Shown piece by piece: positions 35,237 through 45,340 of a DNA stretch of 64,000 bases. The notes under the pieces were generated by a model that was not told the DNA's origin, ran no database searches, and saw only the letters and a program-made list of their open reading frames with translations. The DNA comes from Hyphomicrobiales bacterium (GTDB lineage Bacteria; Pseudomonadota; Alphaproteobacteria; Rhizobiales; Rhizobiaceae). The translations under genes were made by a program, and so were the position numbers. The number at the start of each line of letters is the position of its first letter. Position 1 is the stretch's first letter. Location of the stretch: assembly GCA_900465915.1 (NCBI GenBank), contig UBKJ01000023.1, forward strand, positions 1 to 64,000, written 5' to 3'.

Positions 35237-36868
35237 TCAATCGGTTCTCCCGCTCGCCGCCGCGACCGCCGGCGCCTGCGGCTTGTCCCACAGCCGGCGG
35301 GCCAGCGTCTTGTCATAGGTGATGTATTCGTTGAGCGTGTCCAGCCCCAGCGACTTGGTCAGCGTCGGCCGGTCGGAGAGCAGCGACACGCCGAGGCCGG
35401 CCTGGTGGTTCGGCGGCCGGAAGCCGAGCGCCTCGAGCAGGGTCGGATAGACGTCGATCATCGTCCCCTCCTTGTCGATCGTCGTGCCGGCGGGCCGGTC
35501 GAGCCCGAGCATGGCGACGTAGTTGGTCCGGTGATGGGCGTTCAGTTCGTCCCAGACGTCGGACTTCATCGACAGGTGGTCGCTGGTGATCACGACGATG
35601 GTGTTGTCGAGATAGCCGGCGGCGCGGGCGCGATCGAGGAAGCGGTGGATCTCGTAGCCCTGGCAGCGCACGGCGTAGAGCATGGGCGAGCCGGTGACCG
35701 GGCCGAGGTCCCTGATGCAACTCGCGGTCGGGAAGCCGGTGGGGAAATGGGCGGTGATCGTGCTCATCGCGAAGAAATAGGGTTTCTGGGCCTTCGACAG
35801 TTTGGACAATTCGTCGAAGGCGAGGCCGAACATGGTGTCGTCGTAAAAGCCCCAGAAGGTGCGGTAGTCCGGCCATTGCCCTTCATGGGCGTCGGGGCCG
35901 TCGATCTCGTCATAGCCGTGCCCGCGCATGAAGATGCCGGTGCCGGCGAATTTCAGCCAGGCGCTGTTGAGATAGGCGGTCTCGTAGCCGGCGGCGTGCA
36001 GCACGTCGGCGAGGCAGACCGCGCCGGGCATGAAGGACGACATCGTCTCGAACTTGTTGTCGGCGAAGAGGCCGTTGGGCTGCAGCGGCACGCCGCATTG
36101 GGTGGCGACGATGCCGGCCATGGTCCAGCCGGTGTTGGCGGCCTGGCCGACGCCGGTGAAGGACACGCCGCTTTTGGCGATCTCGTTCATGGCGTTGAAG
36201 ACGGTCCCGCCGCTTTCCAGCTCGGCATAGGTGCGCTCGCCGCTTTCGGCGTAGATGTAGAGGAGGTTTTTCCGCGGGCCGGGAACCTGTTTCAGGTCGG
36301 TGGCGACCGGCGCGTAATAGGGCATGATCTTGGCGCCGTCGCCGGCGTGGCGGTAATAGTCGACGACGCCGAGGATCAGCGGCGACACGCACAGAAGCGG
36401 CAGGGCCGCGACGCGGTCGGCCCAGACCAGCCGCATGTCGCGCCGCGCGAGCTGGTGCAGCGCGAAGAGCAGGAGCGCCGCGACGCAGAAATAGATCGCC
36501 GCCAGTTGCACGACCTCGCTCACCGCGCCGCCTTCGACGCCGGCGGTCATGTGGAAGAGGATGGCGCCGAGGTCGAAGGAGCCGAAGGCGTCGATGAACC
36601 AGCGATAGATGATGTAGAGGACGAAGGGGATGGAGCTGAACAGGAACAGCCTGCGCTCGTAGTTTCTGCGCCGGCGCGCCGCGACGCCCAGGATCAGCGC
36701 GCAGACGAAGATGATGACGGCGACGCCCCAATAGCGCCGCATCTCGTAAAACACCGTCTTGCGCAGGAAGAAGGTCGCCGCATAGGAAAACAGCGCGAGA
36801 TAGATCAGCTCGCGCCACGTATAGGCGTCGAGCAGCCTGGCCCGCAAGCCGCGAAGGAATTTCAGCAT
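35237..36868 (-). CDS. OpgB/MdoB-like phosphoglycerol transferase
   Basis: 543-aa membrane protein. Four or five N-terminal hydrophobic segments (~1-180) precede a periplasmic sulfatase-fold domain. The metal/nucleophile region is YIYAESGERTY, then NTGWTMAGIVATQCGVPL containing the catalytic Thr, and the TSDHLSM aspartate/histidine pair; this order matches E. coli OpgB. It would move phosphoglycerol from phosphatidylglycerol onto periplasmic (cyclic) glucans. A Pho-box-like site lies 81 bases upstream of the start. Confidence 0.85.
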   Translation of the reverse strand: MLKFLRGLRARLLDAYTWRELIYLALFSYAATFFLRKTVFYEMRRYWGVAVIIFVCALILGVAARRRRNYERRLFLFSSIPFVLYIIYRWFIDAFGSFDLGAILFHMTAGVEGGAVSEVVQLAAIYFCVAALLLFALHQLARRDMRLVWADRVAALPLLCVSPLILGVVDYYRHAGDGAKIMPYYAPVATDLKQVPGPRKNLLYIYAESGERTYAELESGGTVFNAMNEIAKSGVSFTGVGQAANTGWTMAGIVATQCGVPLQPNGLFADNKFETMSSFMPGAVCLADVLHAAGYETAYLNSAWLKFAGTGIFMRGHGYDEIDGPDAHEGQWPDYRTFWGFYDDTMFGLAFDELSKLSKAQKPYFFAMSTITAHFPTGFPTASCIRDLGPVTGSPMLYAVRCQGYEIHRFLDRARAAGYLDNTIVVITSDHLSMKSDVWDELNAHHRTNYVAMLGLDRPAGTTIDKEGTMIDVYPTLLEALGFRPPNHQAGLGVSLLSDRPTLTKSLGLDTLNEYITYDKTLARRLWDKPQAPAVAAASGRTD

Positions 36869-36948
36869 GTCCCGGTTTCCCCGCTTCGCACGCCTTTCCG
36901 GACGGGGCCCGTCCTCCCGAGGCGCAGATTTTGCGGGTGGAGTATAGT

Positions 36949-36966
36949 GTGACAGTTTTATGACGG
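36949..36966 (-). promoter_or_regulatory. Pho-box-like site upstream of the opgB-like gene
   Basis: On the minus strand CCGTCAT (36966-36960), AAAA, CTGTCAC (36955-36949) differs at one base from the classic PhoB direct repeat CTGTCAT-N4-CTGTCAC. It lies just upstream of a TATACT hexamer (36946-36941), although that spacing is shorter than in well-known PhoB promoters. Confidence 0.5.
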
Positions 36967-37031
36967 GAAGATGAAATGCGCCGCAAGCGCCGGTCGTTCG
37001 CCGGGATAGTAAATGGCGGGTTTTAGGGGCG

Positions 37032-37066
37032 CAAAAAGCGAACGCCGCGGTTCTACGCGGCGTTCG
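37032..37066 (-). terminator. terminator of the sdh operon
   Basis: An 11-bp stem, CGAACGCCGCG (37039-37049) with CGCGGCGTTCG (37056-37066), is followed on the minus strand by CTTTTTGC. It begins 30 bases after the sdhB stop. Confidence 0.8.
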
Positions 37067-37096
37067 GGAGGCTTATGAGTTTGGAAAGGGCCGCGG

Positions 37097-37876
37097 TCAG
37101 ACGCGGCGCTCGACCATCATCTTCTTGATCTCGGCGATCGCCTTGGCCGGGTTCAGGCCCTTGGGGCAGGTCTGGGCGCAGTTCATGATCGTGTGGCAGC
37201 GATAGAGCCGGAACGGGTCCTCGAGATTGTCGAGGCGCTCGCCCTTGGCTTCGTCGCGGCTGTCGATAAGCCAGCGATAGGCCTGCAGCAGCACGGCGGG
37301 GCCGAGATAGCGGTCGCCGTTCCACCAATAGCTGGGGCACGACGTCGAGCAGCAGGCGCACAGGATGCACTCGTAGAGCCCGTCGAGCTTCTGGCGGTCC
37401 TCATGGCTCTGCAGCCATTCCTTCTGCGGCTCGGGCGACACGGTCTTCAGCCACGGCTCGATGGAGCGGTGCTGGGCGTAGAAATTGGTGAGGTCCGGCA
37501 CCAGGTCCTTGACCACCGGCATATGCGGCAGCGGATAGACCTTGATCGCGCCCTTGATGTCGTCCATGCCCTTGGTGCAGGCCAGCGTGTTGGCGCCGTC
37601 GATGTTCATGGCGCAGGAGCCGCAGATGCCCTCGCGGCAGGAGCGGCGCAGGGTCAGCGTCGGGTCGATCTTGTTCTTGATGTAGAGAAGACCGTCCAGC
37701 ACCATCGGGCCGCAATCGTCGCGGTCGACGTAATAGGTGTCGATGCGCGGATTCTCGTCGTCGTCCGGCGACCAGCGATAGATGCGGAATTCCGTCACCT
37801 TCTTGGCGCCGTCCGGGCGCGGCCAGGTCTTGCCCTCCTTGGGGCGGGAATTCTTGGGAAGTGCGAGTTCAACCAT
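37097..37876 (-). CDS. sdhB: succinate dehydrogenase iron-sulfur subunit
   Basis: 259-aa iron-sulfur subunit carrying electrons from FAD to quinone. The [2Fe-2S] cysteines are in [13 protein letters not shown], then the second-cluster set [17 protein letters not shown], and [17 protein letters not shown]. Last gene of sdhCDAB, 15 bases behind sdhA, with a terminator behind it. Confidence 0.96.
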   Translation of the reverse strand: MVELALPKNSRPKEGKTWPRPDGAKKVTEFRIYRWSPDDDENPRIDTYYVDRDDCGPMVLDGLLYIKNKIDPTLTLRRSCREGICGSCAMNIDGANTLACTKGMDDIKGAIKVYPLPHMPVVKDLVPDLTNFYAQHRSIEPWLKTVSPEPQKEWLQSHEDRQKLDGLYECILCACCSTSCPSYWWNGDRYLGPAVLLQAYRWLIDSRDEAKGERLDNLEDPFRLYRCHTIMNCAQTCPKGLNPAKAIAEIKKMMVERRV

Positions 37877-37891
37877 TGCTCTTTCCCTTGC

Positions 37892-39733
37892 TCAGTAAAC
37901 GCGCTTCTTCGGCGCGATCTTGGCCAGGCTGATGCCGCCTTCCTCTTCCGTCGTCAGCGGATCGAGATGGACGGGGCGGTAGCCGAGCGTCACCTTGCCG
38001 TCCGGCGACAGCCAGGACAGCGTGTGCTTGCGCCATTCGGCGTCGTTGCGGTCGGGGAAATCCTCATGCGCATGCGCGCCGCGGCTCTCGTGGCGGGCTT
38101 CCGCCGACACGACCGTGGTGAGCGCGTTGGCCATCAGGTTCTCCAGCTCCAGCGTCTCCACCAGGTCGGAATTCCAGATCATCGAGCGGTCGGTCACCTT
38201 GACGTCCGGCAGCTCGCCCCAGATCTTCTCCATGCGCGCGACGCCCTGCTTGAGCGATTCCGAGGTGCGGAACACGGCGGCGTCCTCCTGCATGGTGCGC
38301 TGCATCTTCTCGCGCAGCACCGCCGTCGGCGTCGCGCCGTCGGCGAAGCGCAGGCGGTCGAAGCGCTCCATGATCCGGTCGCAGGCGGCGAGATCGACGT
38401 CGGGGATCTTGGCCTTGCGGTCGATGACCTGGCCGGCGCGGATGGCGGCGGCGCGGCCGAACACCACGAGGTCGATCAGCGAGTTGGAGCCGAGGCGGTT
38501 GGCGCCGTGCACCGAGGCGCAGCCGGCCTCGCCCACCGCCATCAGGCCGGGCTGCACGCGGTCCGGGTCCTCCGGCGTCGGGTTCAGCACCTCGCCCCAG
38601 TAATTGGTCGGGATGCCGCCCATATTGTAGTGGACGGTCGGCAGGACCGGGATCGGCTCCTTGGTCACGTCGACGCCGGCGAAGATCTTGGCCGATTCGG
38701 AGATGCCGGGCAGGCGCTCGTGCAGCACGGCCGGGTCGAGATGGTCGAGATGCAGGAAGATGTGGTCCTTGTTCTTGCCGACGCCGCGGCCGGCGCGGAT
38801 CTCCATCGTCATGCAGCGCGAGACGACGTCGCGCGAGGCGAGGTCCTTGGCCGAGGGCGCGTAGCGCTCCATGAAGCGCTCGCCCTCGGAATTGACCAGG
38901 TAGCCGCCTTCGCCGCGCGCGCCCTCGGTGATGAGGCAGCCCGCGCCGTAGATGCCGGTCGGATGGAACTGCACGAACTCCATGTCCTGCAGCGGCAGGC
39001 CGGCGCGCGCCGCCATGCCGCCGCCGTCGCCGGTGCAGGTATGGGCGGAGGTGGCCGAGAAATAGGCGCGGCCGTAGCCGCCCGTCGCCAGCACCACCAT
39101 CTTGGCGGAGAAGCGGTGGATCGTGCCGTCGTCGAGGTTCCAGGCCACGACGCCGGTGCAGACGCCGTCGGTCATGATCAGGTCGAGCGCGAAATATTCG
39201 ATGAAGAACTGCGCGTTGTTCTTGAGCGACTGGCCGTAGAGCGTGTGCAGGATGGCGTGGCCGGTGCGGTCGGCGGCGGCGCAGGTGCGCTGCACCGGCG
39301 GGCCGTCGCCGAAATTCTGCATGTGGCCGCCGAAGGGGCGCTGGTAGATCTTGCCTTCCTCGGTGCGCGAGAAGGGCACGCCGTAATGCTCGAGCTCGTA
39401 GACGGCGGCGGGGGCCTCGCGGGCCAGATATTCCATGGCGTCGGTGTCGCCCAGCCAGTCCGACCCCTTGACGGTGTCGTACATGTGCCATTGCCAGCTG
39501 TCGGGGCCCATGTTCTTGAGCGAAGCGGCGATGCCGCCCTGCGCCGCCACCGTGTGCGAGCGCGTCGGGAAGACCTTGGTGATGCAGGCCGTCTTCAGGC
39601 CCTGCTCGGCCATGCCCAGCGTGGCGCGCAGGCCCGCGCCGCCGGCGCCGACCACCACCACGTCGAACTTGTGGTCGACATAGGCGTATTTGCCGGACGC
39701 GGCCGAAGCCGCGTTGTTTTCTGCGGTAGCCAT
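37892..39733 (-). CDS. sdhA: succinate dehydrogenase flavoprotein subunit
   Basis: 613-aa flavoprotein oxidising succinate to fumarate in the TCA cycle. The dinucleotide motif is [11 protein letters not shown], the FAD-linking histidine is in SHTVAAQGG, and substrate-site residues are in [21 protein letters not shown] and the [11 protein letters not shown] segment. It starts seven bases after the sdhD stop and belongs to the membrane complex II operon. Confidence 0.97.
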   Translation of the reverse strand: MATAENNAASAASGKYAYVDHKFDVVVVGAGGAGLRATLGMAEQGLKTACITKVFPTRSHTVAAQGGIAASLKNMGPDSWQWHMYDTVKGSDWLGDTDAMEYLAREAPAAVYELEHYGVPFSRTEEGKIYQRPFGGHMQNFGDGPPVQRTCAAADRTGHAILHTLYGQSLKNNAQFFIEYFALDLIMTDGVCTGVVAWNLDDGTIHRFSAKMVVLATGGYGRAYFSATSAHTCTGDGGGMAARAGLPLQDMEFVQFHPTGIYGAGCLITEGARGEGGYLVNSEGERFMERYAPSAKDLASRDVVSRCMTMEIRAGRGVGKNKDHIFLHLDHLDPAVLHERLPGISESAKIFAGVDVTKEPIPVLPTVHYNMGGIPTNYWGEVLNPTPEDPDRVQPGLMAVGEAGCASVHGANRLGSNSLIDLVVFGRAAAIRAGQVIDRKAKIPDVDLAACDRIMERFDRLRFADGATPTAVLREKMQRTMQEDAAVFRTSESLKQGVARMEKIWGELPDVKVTDRSMIWNSDLVETLELENLMANALTTVVSAEARHESRGAHAHEDFPDRNDAEWRKHTLSWLSPDGKVTLGYRPVHLDPLTTEEEGGISLAKIAPKKRVY

Positions 39734-39740
39734 CGGGCTA

Positions 39741-40127
39741 TCAACCTCCGAAGCTGAGCTTGAGGATCGCGAACAGGCAGGCGAAGCCGACCGCCGCCGC
39801 GAAGAACGTGTTGAGCATCACCAGCAAGACCTTCACGCCCTCGCCGTGGACATAGTCCTCGATGATGACCTGCATGCCGATGCGCATGTGATAGACGCCG
39901 GTGAGAACGAACAGCGCCATGACGATGGCCGTGAGCGGATGGCCGAGCGCGGCGCGGACTTCCGCATAGCCGGCGCCGTTGAGCGAGATCACCAGGCCGA
40001 TGAAGAACAGCACCAGCGGGACCAGCGCCACGGCGGTCAGGCGCTGGACCCAGAAATGGCCGGTGCCTTCCTTGGCGGAGCCCAGGCCGCGAACCTTGCC
40101 GAGCGGGGTGCGCATGTCTTTATGCAT
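39741..40127 (-). CDS. sdhD: succinate dehydrogenase membrane anchor subunit D
   Basis: 128-aa membrane anchor with three hydrophobic segments. The axial heme ligand is expected at His in [16 protein letters not shown], which also lines the quinone site. It lies 15 bases behind sdhC and seven before sdhA. Confidence 0.92.
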   Translation of the reverse strand: MHKDMRTPLGKVRGLGSAKEGTGHFWVQRLTAVALVPLVLFFIGLVISLNGAGYAEVRAALGHPLTAIVMALFVLTGVYHMRIGMQVIIEDYVHGEGVKVLLVMLNTFFAAAVGFACLFAILKLSFGG

Positions 40128-40142
40128 GGAGGCGATCCTTTC

Positions 40143-40541
40143 TCAGCGCGCCATATAGCCGGCGATCCACACCAGGAGCGTGGCGGCGAGCGAAAAGACG
40201 AGCGTGGCCCAGGCGATCTTTGAGGCGGTGTGCTTCTCCAGCCCCGCGCCGGTGTCCCAGATGAAATGGCGCACGCCGCCGGCCAGGTGATGCAGCAGCG
40301 CCCAGGTGTAGCCGAACAGGACGAGCTGGCCGATCCACGAGCCGTAGACGGCGCTGACGGCGTGGAAACATTGCTCGCTCACCGCCGCCGAGATCAGCCA
40401 GGCGGCCAGAAGCAGCGTGCCGAAATAGAGCGCGCCGCCGGTGATGCGATGGACGATCGACATCGTCATCGTGATCACGGGCTTGTAGATGGACAGGTGG
40501 GGTGACAGGGGGCGCTGGCGCGAAACGGTCGGTTGTGTCAT
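40143..40541 (-). CDS. sdhC: succinate dehydrogenase cytochrome b556 subunit
   Basis: 132-aa membrane anchor with three hydrophobic segments. Family signatures RPLSPHLSIYK, SIVHRITGGAL and the heme-ligand region HHLAGGVRHFIWD are present. I start at the ATG at 40541 with AGGAA upstream; a 28-residue open extension is discarded. First gene of sdhCDAB; its promoter must lie in 40542-40773. Confidence 0.93.
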   Translation of the reverse strand: MTQPTVSRQRPLSPHLSIYKPVITMTMSIVHRITGGALYFGTLLLAAWLISAAVSEQCFHAVSAVYGSWIGQLVLFGYTWALLHHLAGGVRHFIWDTGAGLEKHTASKIAWATLVFSLAATLLVWIAGYMAR

Positions 40542-40773
40542 GGCGTTCCTGACAATGTGTTCCGGTTGCATTCCTTCGCTCGCGGGGGAAGGAGCGGAAA
40601 GCAGCCAAGATGAACGGGCGTGCAACCCTTTGGCCGCTTTCTACTGCGGTTTTACCACCGCGTCAAAGACGCTTTTTCGGCATTTGGTCGCAGCCGGCCC
40701 GCGCCGCGGCCATTCAATCGGTTGAAGGGCCGGCCGGCGAAAACCTGTGTGATTTCATCCACTTTCGCGGAGC

Positions 40774-41232
40774 CTAATGGCCGAAGCGAATCACGTAGCT
40801 CGACCAGTCGGCGGCGGCCGCGATCTGCTCGTAGAGCTTGCGGCCGTCCTCGGGAATGCGCGGCGCGTTGAGCACCAGCCGGGCCCAGCTGCGTTCCTCC
40901 GCCTTGTCGGCCAGAACGTCGATCAGCGCCTTGGCGATGCCCTTGCCGCGATGGTCGTGATGGACGTAGATGTGGTCCACCTGGCCGGCGCGCAGGCCCG
41001 AGACCGGCTCGGGCAGGTCGTGGAAGATGACGAAGCCCACCAGCCCCCCGTCCACCCGCGCGCCGAGGATCTCCGTCGCGCGGTCCTGCAGCAGGTGCTC
41101 GGCGTAGAAATCGTCGGGGCGGCGCGGCGCGCCGCGCTTGAGCGCCTGGGCGTAGCTCGCCAGAAGCGGCGCGAGCTCGTGCGCGTTGCGCAGGTGGAGA
41201 AGCGCGATGTCGACGGCGTGGTCGTTGGTCAT
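40774..41232 (-). CDS. GNAT family N-acetyltransferase
   Basis: 152-aa acetyltransferase. The acetyl-CoA motif A is visible as HIYVHHDHRGKGIAKALIDV, preceded by the strand GFVIFHDLPEP. The acceptor is unknown. It is upstream of and co-directional with sdhC, separated by 232 bases containing a stem (40708-40731) but no clear T-run. Confidence 0.82.
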   Translation of the reverse strand: MTNDHAVDIALLHLRNAHELAPLLASYAQALKRGAPRRPDDFYAEHLLQDRATEILGARVDGGLVGFVIFHDLPEPVSGLRAGQVDHIYVHHDHRGKGIAKALIDVLADKAEERSWARLVLNAPRIPEDGRKLYEQIAAAADWSSYVIRFGH

Positions 41233-41335
41233 AGGATGTCCCCGGATGATGAAGCGGTCCCGGCGCCGATTTTAGCCGGCGGATGACAAAGGTAAAGAAA
41301 GAGTTAAGATGATGTCGAGACGCGGGAGGGGAGCC

Positions 41336-41677
41336 ATGCGCATCGACTTCGGAAAAATGATCCTTCTGGCGGCGGAGCTGGGCTTTTCGGCCGCGCCGGC
41401 TTCGGCCGAGCAGTTCCGCCGCGCGGCCGACGCCTATGGAAACCTCGTCTATCGCGCGCCGGACGGCGGGCCGAAGATCATCCGCGTCGGGGCCGCGCCG
41501 CGCGCCGCCATTGTGGGGGCCGTCGCATCGCCGCCGCGCGCGCCGGAGGTGACGCATGTCGTCGCCGCGCCGAACGGGGATTGCGAAAGCGCGGTGCTTT
41601 TGCGCGGGCGAAGCTTCGTCTACGGGCTCGACCGCGGCCAGACGCCGGTGCTGGGCCATCCCGGCTGCCGTTACTAA
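41336..41677 (+). CDS. small hypothetical secreted protein
   Basis: 113 aa. An N-terminal hydrophobic stretch (MILLAAELGFSAAPASA) looks like a signal peptide with cleavage after SAEQ-type residues. The remainder is basic and ends with two cysteines (GDCESAVLL and HPGCRY) that could pair in the periplasm. GGGAGGGGA precedes the ATG at 41336. No family recognised. The dispersed repeat begins ten bases after its stop. Confidence 0.65.
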   Translation: MRIDFGKMILLAAELGFSAAPASAEQFRRAADAYGNLVYRAPDGGPKIIRVGAAPRAAIVGAVASPPRAPEVTHVVAAPNGDCESAVLLRGRSFVYGLDRGQTPVLGHPGCRY

Positions 41678-41686
41678 AACGCGCCG

Positions 41687-41725
41687 CGATAAAACCGCTG
41701 CGCAGTTTTGCGCGCCATGCTTCAG
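41687..41725. repeat. dispersed palindromic intergenic repeat, copy 2
   Basis: Same element as at 3097-3135: AAAACCG-CTGCG-CAGTTTTGCGC followed by GCATGCTTCAG-like sequence (CCATGCTTCAG here). The inverted repeat is imperfect in this copy. The TTCAG tail again supplies the TGA stop of the minus-strand gene (GGDEF protein, stop 41722-41724). Confidence 0.6.
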
Positions 41726-42927
41726 CTTCGGACCAGGCGGGGCTCGGAGGCGTCGTCGTCGATCATCAGGGGGGCTGCGGCGCGCACGCAGTCGCGGCCT
41801 TCCTTCTTGGCCTCGTAGAGCGCGCCGTCGGCGCGACGGTAGAGGTCGGGATAGAGGTCGTCGAACTCCATCTCCGCCACGCCGAAGCTGACGGTGAAGC
41901 GGATCGTCGCCGCCAGTCCCGGCACGGCCATGGCGGCGGCGGCGAGCCGCACGCGCTCGGCGAAGCGCCAGGCGGCGCGCACCGTGCAGCCGGGCAGGAG
42001 CGCCGCGAACTCCTCGCCGCCCAGCCGCGCCGCCAGCCCGTCATGGGCGGTGGCCGCCTTCTGCAATTCGGCGGCGAAGGCGGCGATGACGCGGTCGCCC
42101 TGCATATGGCCGTGGGTGTCGTTGATCGCCTTGAAGAAATCGATGTCGCAGACCATCAGCGTCAGCGGCTGGCGCTGGCGGCGGGCGCGGTCCATCGCCA
42201 GTTGCGCCTTCATCTCGAAGCCGCGCCGGTTGAGAAGCGCCGAAAGCTGATCGGTCTCGGAGCGCTGGATCATGTCGGCCACCACCTGCCGGATGAGGCC
42301 GAGCAGCAGCATGAGCCCCACCGCCACCGAAAGCGCCGCGCCGACCGACTGGCCGATCAGCGCATAGACGGTGCGGCCGTAATCGACCGGCAGTTCGCCC
42401 GGCCCGCCTGCGAAATGGGCCAGCGCCGGCTTGAGGATGAAATGCGCCGCCGCGACCGAAAAAAGCGTGGCCATCAGGACGTCGATGAAGGTCTTGGCCG
42501 GGGCGCGGATCGGCGCCCGCGCGGCCAGGAGCATCAGCAGGAAGAAGGGAAGCTGGTAGAGGAGCCCGCCGATGAGGGTGACGCGCGCGCTGTCGTAGAC
42601 GGCCCAGGCGAGGCAGAGCGAGACCGGCACCAGCACCGCCAGAAGCGGGCGCGGCGTGGGTCTCGCGTACATGCGCGACAGGCCGGAGACGAGGCAGGCC
42701 AGCGTCATCAGATAGGCGGCGTAGCCGAGGATATAGCCGATGCGCTGGTCGGGAATCGTCGGCATGGCCAGCTCGGACAGGAAATAGAGCGCGGCGAAGA
42801 GGAAGCCGCAGGAAAAGATCGGCGCGGCGCGGTTGTGCGGCACATAGATCGCGATGCCCAGGAAGGTGAGGGCGAACAGACCGGAGACGGTCATGTTGAT
42901 CAGAAGTATGAAATCCGCACCGCCCAT
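41722..42927 (-). CDS. membrane-bound diguanylate cyclase (GGDEF)
   Basis: 401-aa protein with about seven hydrophobic segments (~5-215) and a C-terminal GGDEF domain that makes cyclic di-GMP. The active-site loop is GGEEF at residues 303-307; metal-binding FKAIND and the DQLSALLNRRGF start of the domain are intact. The usual product-inhibition site RxxD is absent at its normal distance (AHDG), so feedback control may be lost. The membrane part resembles a seven-helix sensor but I cannot name a ligand. Confidence 0.9.
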   Translation of the reverse strand: MGGADFILLINMTVSGLFALTFLGIAIYVPHNRAAPIFSCGFLFAALYFLSELAMPTIPDQRIGYILGYAAYLMTLACLVSGLSRMYARPTPRPLLAVLVPVSLCLAWAVYDSARVTLIGGLLYQLPFFLLMLLAARAPIRAPAKTFIDVLMATLFSVAAAHFILKPALAHFAGGPGELPVDYGRTVYALIGQSVGAALSVAVGLMLLLGLIRQVVADMIQRSETDQLSALLNRRGFEMKAQLAMDRARRQRQPLTLMVCDIDFFKAINDTHGHMQGDRVIAAFAAELQKAATAHDGLAARLGGEEFAALLPGCTVRAAWRFAERVRLAAAAMAVPGLAATIRFTVSFGVAEMEFDDLYPDLYRRADGALYEAKKEGRDCVRAAAPLMIDDDASEPRLVRS

Positions 42928-43812
42928 GGAGGCCTTTCCGTGTTACGCCGCCGAGCCTATATCACGACACCGTGAACAAGCAGTTCATATGTGGCGCGAA
43001 ACGGCGTGTTCCACCGAAAAGCGACAGGGGCGGCGATTTTTCACCGGGTGTGGGAGGCGGACGGGGCGCATGACCGGACCTGTTTGGCTTGGGGTTTGTT
43101 GAAATGGCTTTGAGCGGCTTTTCGTCGACGCCGATCAGCCCGAAGCGAAGTTGATCGGTGCGGTTTGGCGCTTACAGGCGTGTTGATCCGGGCGTGGTGG
43201 CGGATGGCAGACCAGAGATGCTGACGCTTACGATTCGCGTCGTGCAGGCCCCGCATAGAAGGTCTTCATGACGACGATGAGTGAATGGACGGAGGCGTAA
43301 AGCGTATCCACCACTAGCCGTCTTTCGCCCGCGATTACGTCCGCGCCTCAGAACCCAGATTGAGCGGAACGAAAGCCGAGTTTCAATTTCCCCGGCAAGG
43401 CGATTGTGGTTTCGAGGCGGACGGCTGAAAGGAAAATCCGGCCGCACTTGTCGTATCTTGCAATGTGTCCGTGCAGAAAGGGCGTCAACTCGAAATCCAT
43501 CGGGAAACGGTCGACCACCATCGCCGGATGTGCCGCGTCAGACGCTACCCACACGTCGGAGAGGGTTACGGAAAGGGCAGCCGCCGCACATGCACGTCGC
43601 CCTTGACCGACCGGCCGAGGACGCGGCTCGCTTCGCGCTCGAAATCGGCTCGGTAGTCGCTCCACGGGATGAAGGGATCACCACCGCCGCCGGAAGGCTG
43701 TACACCGCAATAGTCATTCATCATGGCCGTGTGAGCGGTGTTATTGGATGTTGGTTTGCGAATTTCACTTGCGGAAAGAGGTCGAGCGTCATCGTCGACG
43801 CTCCGGCTCTAA
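42928..43812. other. 885-bp low-GC region with probable gene remnants
   Basis: The stretch is poorer in GC than the flanks and has no intact gene with a good ribosome site. It contains the GGDEF promoter side near 42950-42990 and conflicting short frames. The most protein-like part is at 43348-43724 on the minus strand (listed separately). I find no terminal inverted repeats or transposase motif, so an insertion sequence cannot be claimed. Confidence 0.4.
43348..43724 (-). pseudogene. possible frameshifted small-protein remnant
   Basis: On the minus strand an ATG at 43724 opens 52 codons (MMNDYCGVQPSGGG..., containing FIPWSDYRADFERE) to a stop at 43566. Another frame continues without a start as TLSDVWVASDAAHPAMVVDR and ends at 43348. 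The two pieces read as one protein if a single shift near 43570 is assumed. No family recognised; composition alone makes them look like former coding sequence. Confidence 0.3.
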
Positions 43813-43842
43813 TGAAAAAGGCCGCCCTTGGGCGGCCTTTTC
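43813..43842 (-). terminator. terminator of leuC
   Basis: GGCCGCCC (43820-43827) pairs with GGGCGGCC (43830-43837) and is followed on the minus strand by TTTTT. It starts 20 bases after the leuC stop. Confidence 0.85.
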
Positions 43843-43862
43843 CGGTCGATGATCGACGGCGC

Positions 43863-45272
43863 TTAGTTCCAGTCGCGCACGTCGACGAAGTGGCCGGCGA
43901 TGGCGGCGGCGGCGGCCATGGCGGGCGACACCAGATGGGTGCGGCCCTTGAAACCCTGGCGGCCCTCGAAGTTGCGGTTCGAGGTGGAGGCGCAGCGCTC
44001 GCCCGGCTTGAGGCGGTCGTCGTTCATGGCGAGGCACATGGAGCAGCCCGGCTCGCGCCAGTCGAAGCCGGCCTCGATGAAGATTTTGTCCAGGCCCTCG
44101 GCCTCCGCCTGCTCCTTCACCAGGCCGGAGCCGGGAACGATCATGGCGTTGACGGTCGGCGCGACCTTCTTGCCCTCGACCACCTTGGCGGCGGCGCGCA
44201 GGTCCTCGATGCGGCCGTTGGTGCAGGAGCCGATGAAGACGCGGTCGATGGCGATGTCGGTGATCTTCGTGCCCGGCTTCAGGCCCATATAGTCGAGCGC
44301 GCGCCACTTGGAGGCCCGCTTGTTCTCGTCGGCGATGTCGTCCGGGTTCGGCACTTCGCCGGTGACCGCGACCACGTCTTCCGGCGACGAGCCCCAGGAG
44401 ACGATGGGCGAAATCTTTGCGGCGTCGAGCAGCACGACCTTGTCGAAATGCGCGCCTTCCTCCGAGCGCAGCGTCTTCCAATAGGCTATGGCCTGCTCCA
44501 GCTCCGCGCCCTTCGGCGCGCGCGGCTTGTCGGCGATATAGGCGAAGGTCGTCTCGTCCGGCGCGATCAGGCCGGCGCGGGCGCCGCCTTCGATCGACAT
44601 GTTGCAGACGGTCATGCGGCCTTCCATCGACAGGGCGCGGATGGCGTCGCCGGCATATTCGATCACATAGCCGGTGCCGCCGGCGGTGCCGATCTCGCCG
44701 ATGATGGCGAGCGTGATGTCCTTGGCGGTGACGCCCTCCGGCAACTCGCCGTCGACGCGCACCAGCATGTTTTTGGCTTTTTTCTGGATCAGCGTCTGGG
44801 TGGCGAGCACATGCTCGACCTCGGACGTGCCGATGCCGTGCGCCAGCGCGCCGAAGGCGCCGTGGGTGGAGGTGTGGCTGTCGCCGCAGACGATGGTCAT
44901 GCCCGGCAGCGTGAAGCCCTGCTCGGGGCCGACGATGTGGACGATGCCCTGCCGCTTGTCGCGCTCGGAATAATATTCGACGCCGAAATCGGCGGCGTTC
45001 TTCGCCAGCGCCTCGACCTGGATGCGGCTTTCCTCGTTCTTGATGCCGTTGACGCGGTCGGGCGAGGTCGGCACGTTGTGGTCGACCACGGCCAGCGTCT
45101 TCTCGGGATGGCGCACCGGGCGGCCGGCCATGCGCAGGCCCTCGAAAGCCTGCGGGCTCGTCACTTCATGCACCAGATGGCGATCGATATAAAGGAGGCA
45201 GGTGCCGTCTTCCTGCCGGTCCACTACATGGTCGTCCCAGATCTTGTCATAAAGAGTACGCGGCGCGCTCAT
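43863..45272 (-). CDS. leuC: 3-isopropylmalate dehydratase large subunit
   Basis: 469-aa aconitase-family enzyme isomerising 2- and 3-isopropylmalate in leucine synthesis. The [4Fe-4S] cysteines lie in [12 protein letters not shown] and [10 protein letters not shown], and the substrate motif [13 protein letters not shown] is intact. Its partner leuD is not in the window, as is usual in this order. It stands alone with its own terminator. Confidence 0.96.
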   Translation of the reverse strand: MSAPRTLYDKIWDDHVVDRQEDGTCLLYIDRHLVHEVTSPQAFEGLRMAGRPVRHPEKTLAVVDHNVPTSPDRVNGIKNEESRIQVEALAKNAADFGVEYYSERDKRQGIVHIVGPEQGFTLPGMTIVCGDSHTSTHGAFGALAHGIGTSEVEHVLATQTLIQKKAKNMLVRVDGELPEGVTAKDITLAIIGEIGTAGGTGYVIEYAGDAIRALSMEGRMTVCNMSIEGGARAGLIAPDETTFAYIADKPRAPKGAELEQAIAYWKTLRSEEGAHFDKVVLLDAAKISPIVSWGSSPEDVVAVTGEVPNPDDIADENKRASKWRALDYMGLKPGTKITDIAIDRVFIGSCTNGRIEDLRAAAKVVEGKKVAPTVNAMIVPGSGLVKEQAEAEGLDKIFIEAGFDWREPGCSMCLAMNDDRLKPGERCASTSNRNFEGRQGFKGRTHLVSPAMAAAAAIAGHFVDVRDWN

Positions 45273-45310
45273 TGCGGTGAGTTCCTTTGAACAGTTCTGA
45301 ATTTGCGTGT

Positions 45311-45340
45311 CATATGCACCCGTCGCCCGATTTCGTCAAG
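45311..45340 (-). promoter_or_regulatory. candidate leuC promoter
   Basis: On the minus strand CTTGAC (45340-45335), an 18-base spacer and CATATG (45316-45311), about 39 bases before the leuC ATG. The -35 matches the alphaproteobacterial consensus exactly; the -10 is weak. Confidence 0.35.

Noticed and set aside
42928..43860. Insertion sequence next to leuC
   Set aside because: No terminal inverted repeats, target duplication or transposase motif could be seen; only low GC and broken frames.
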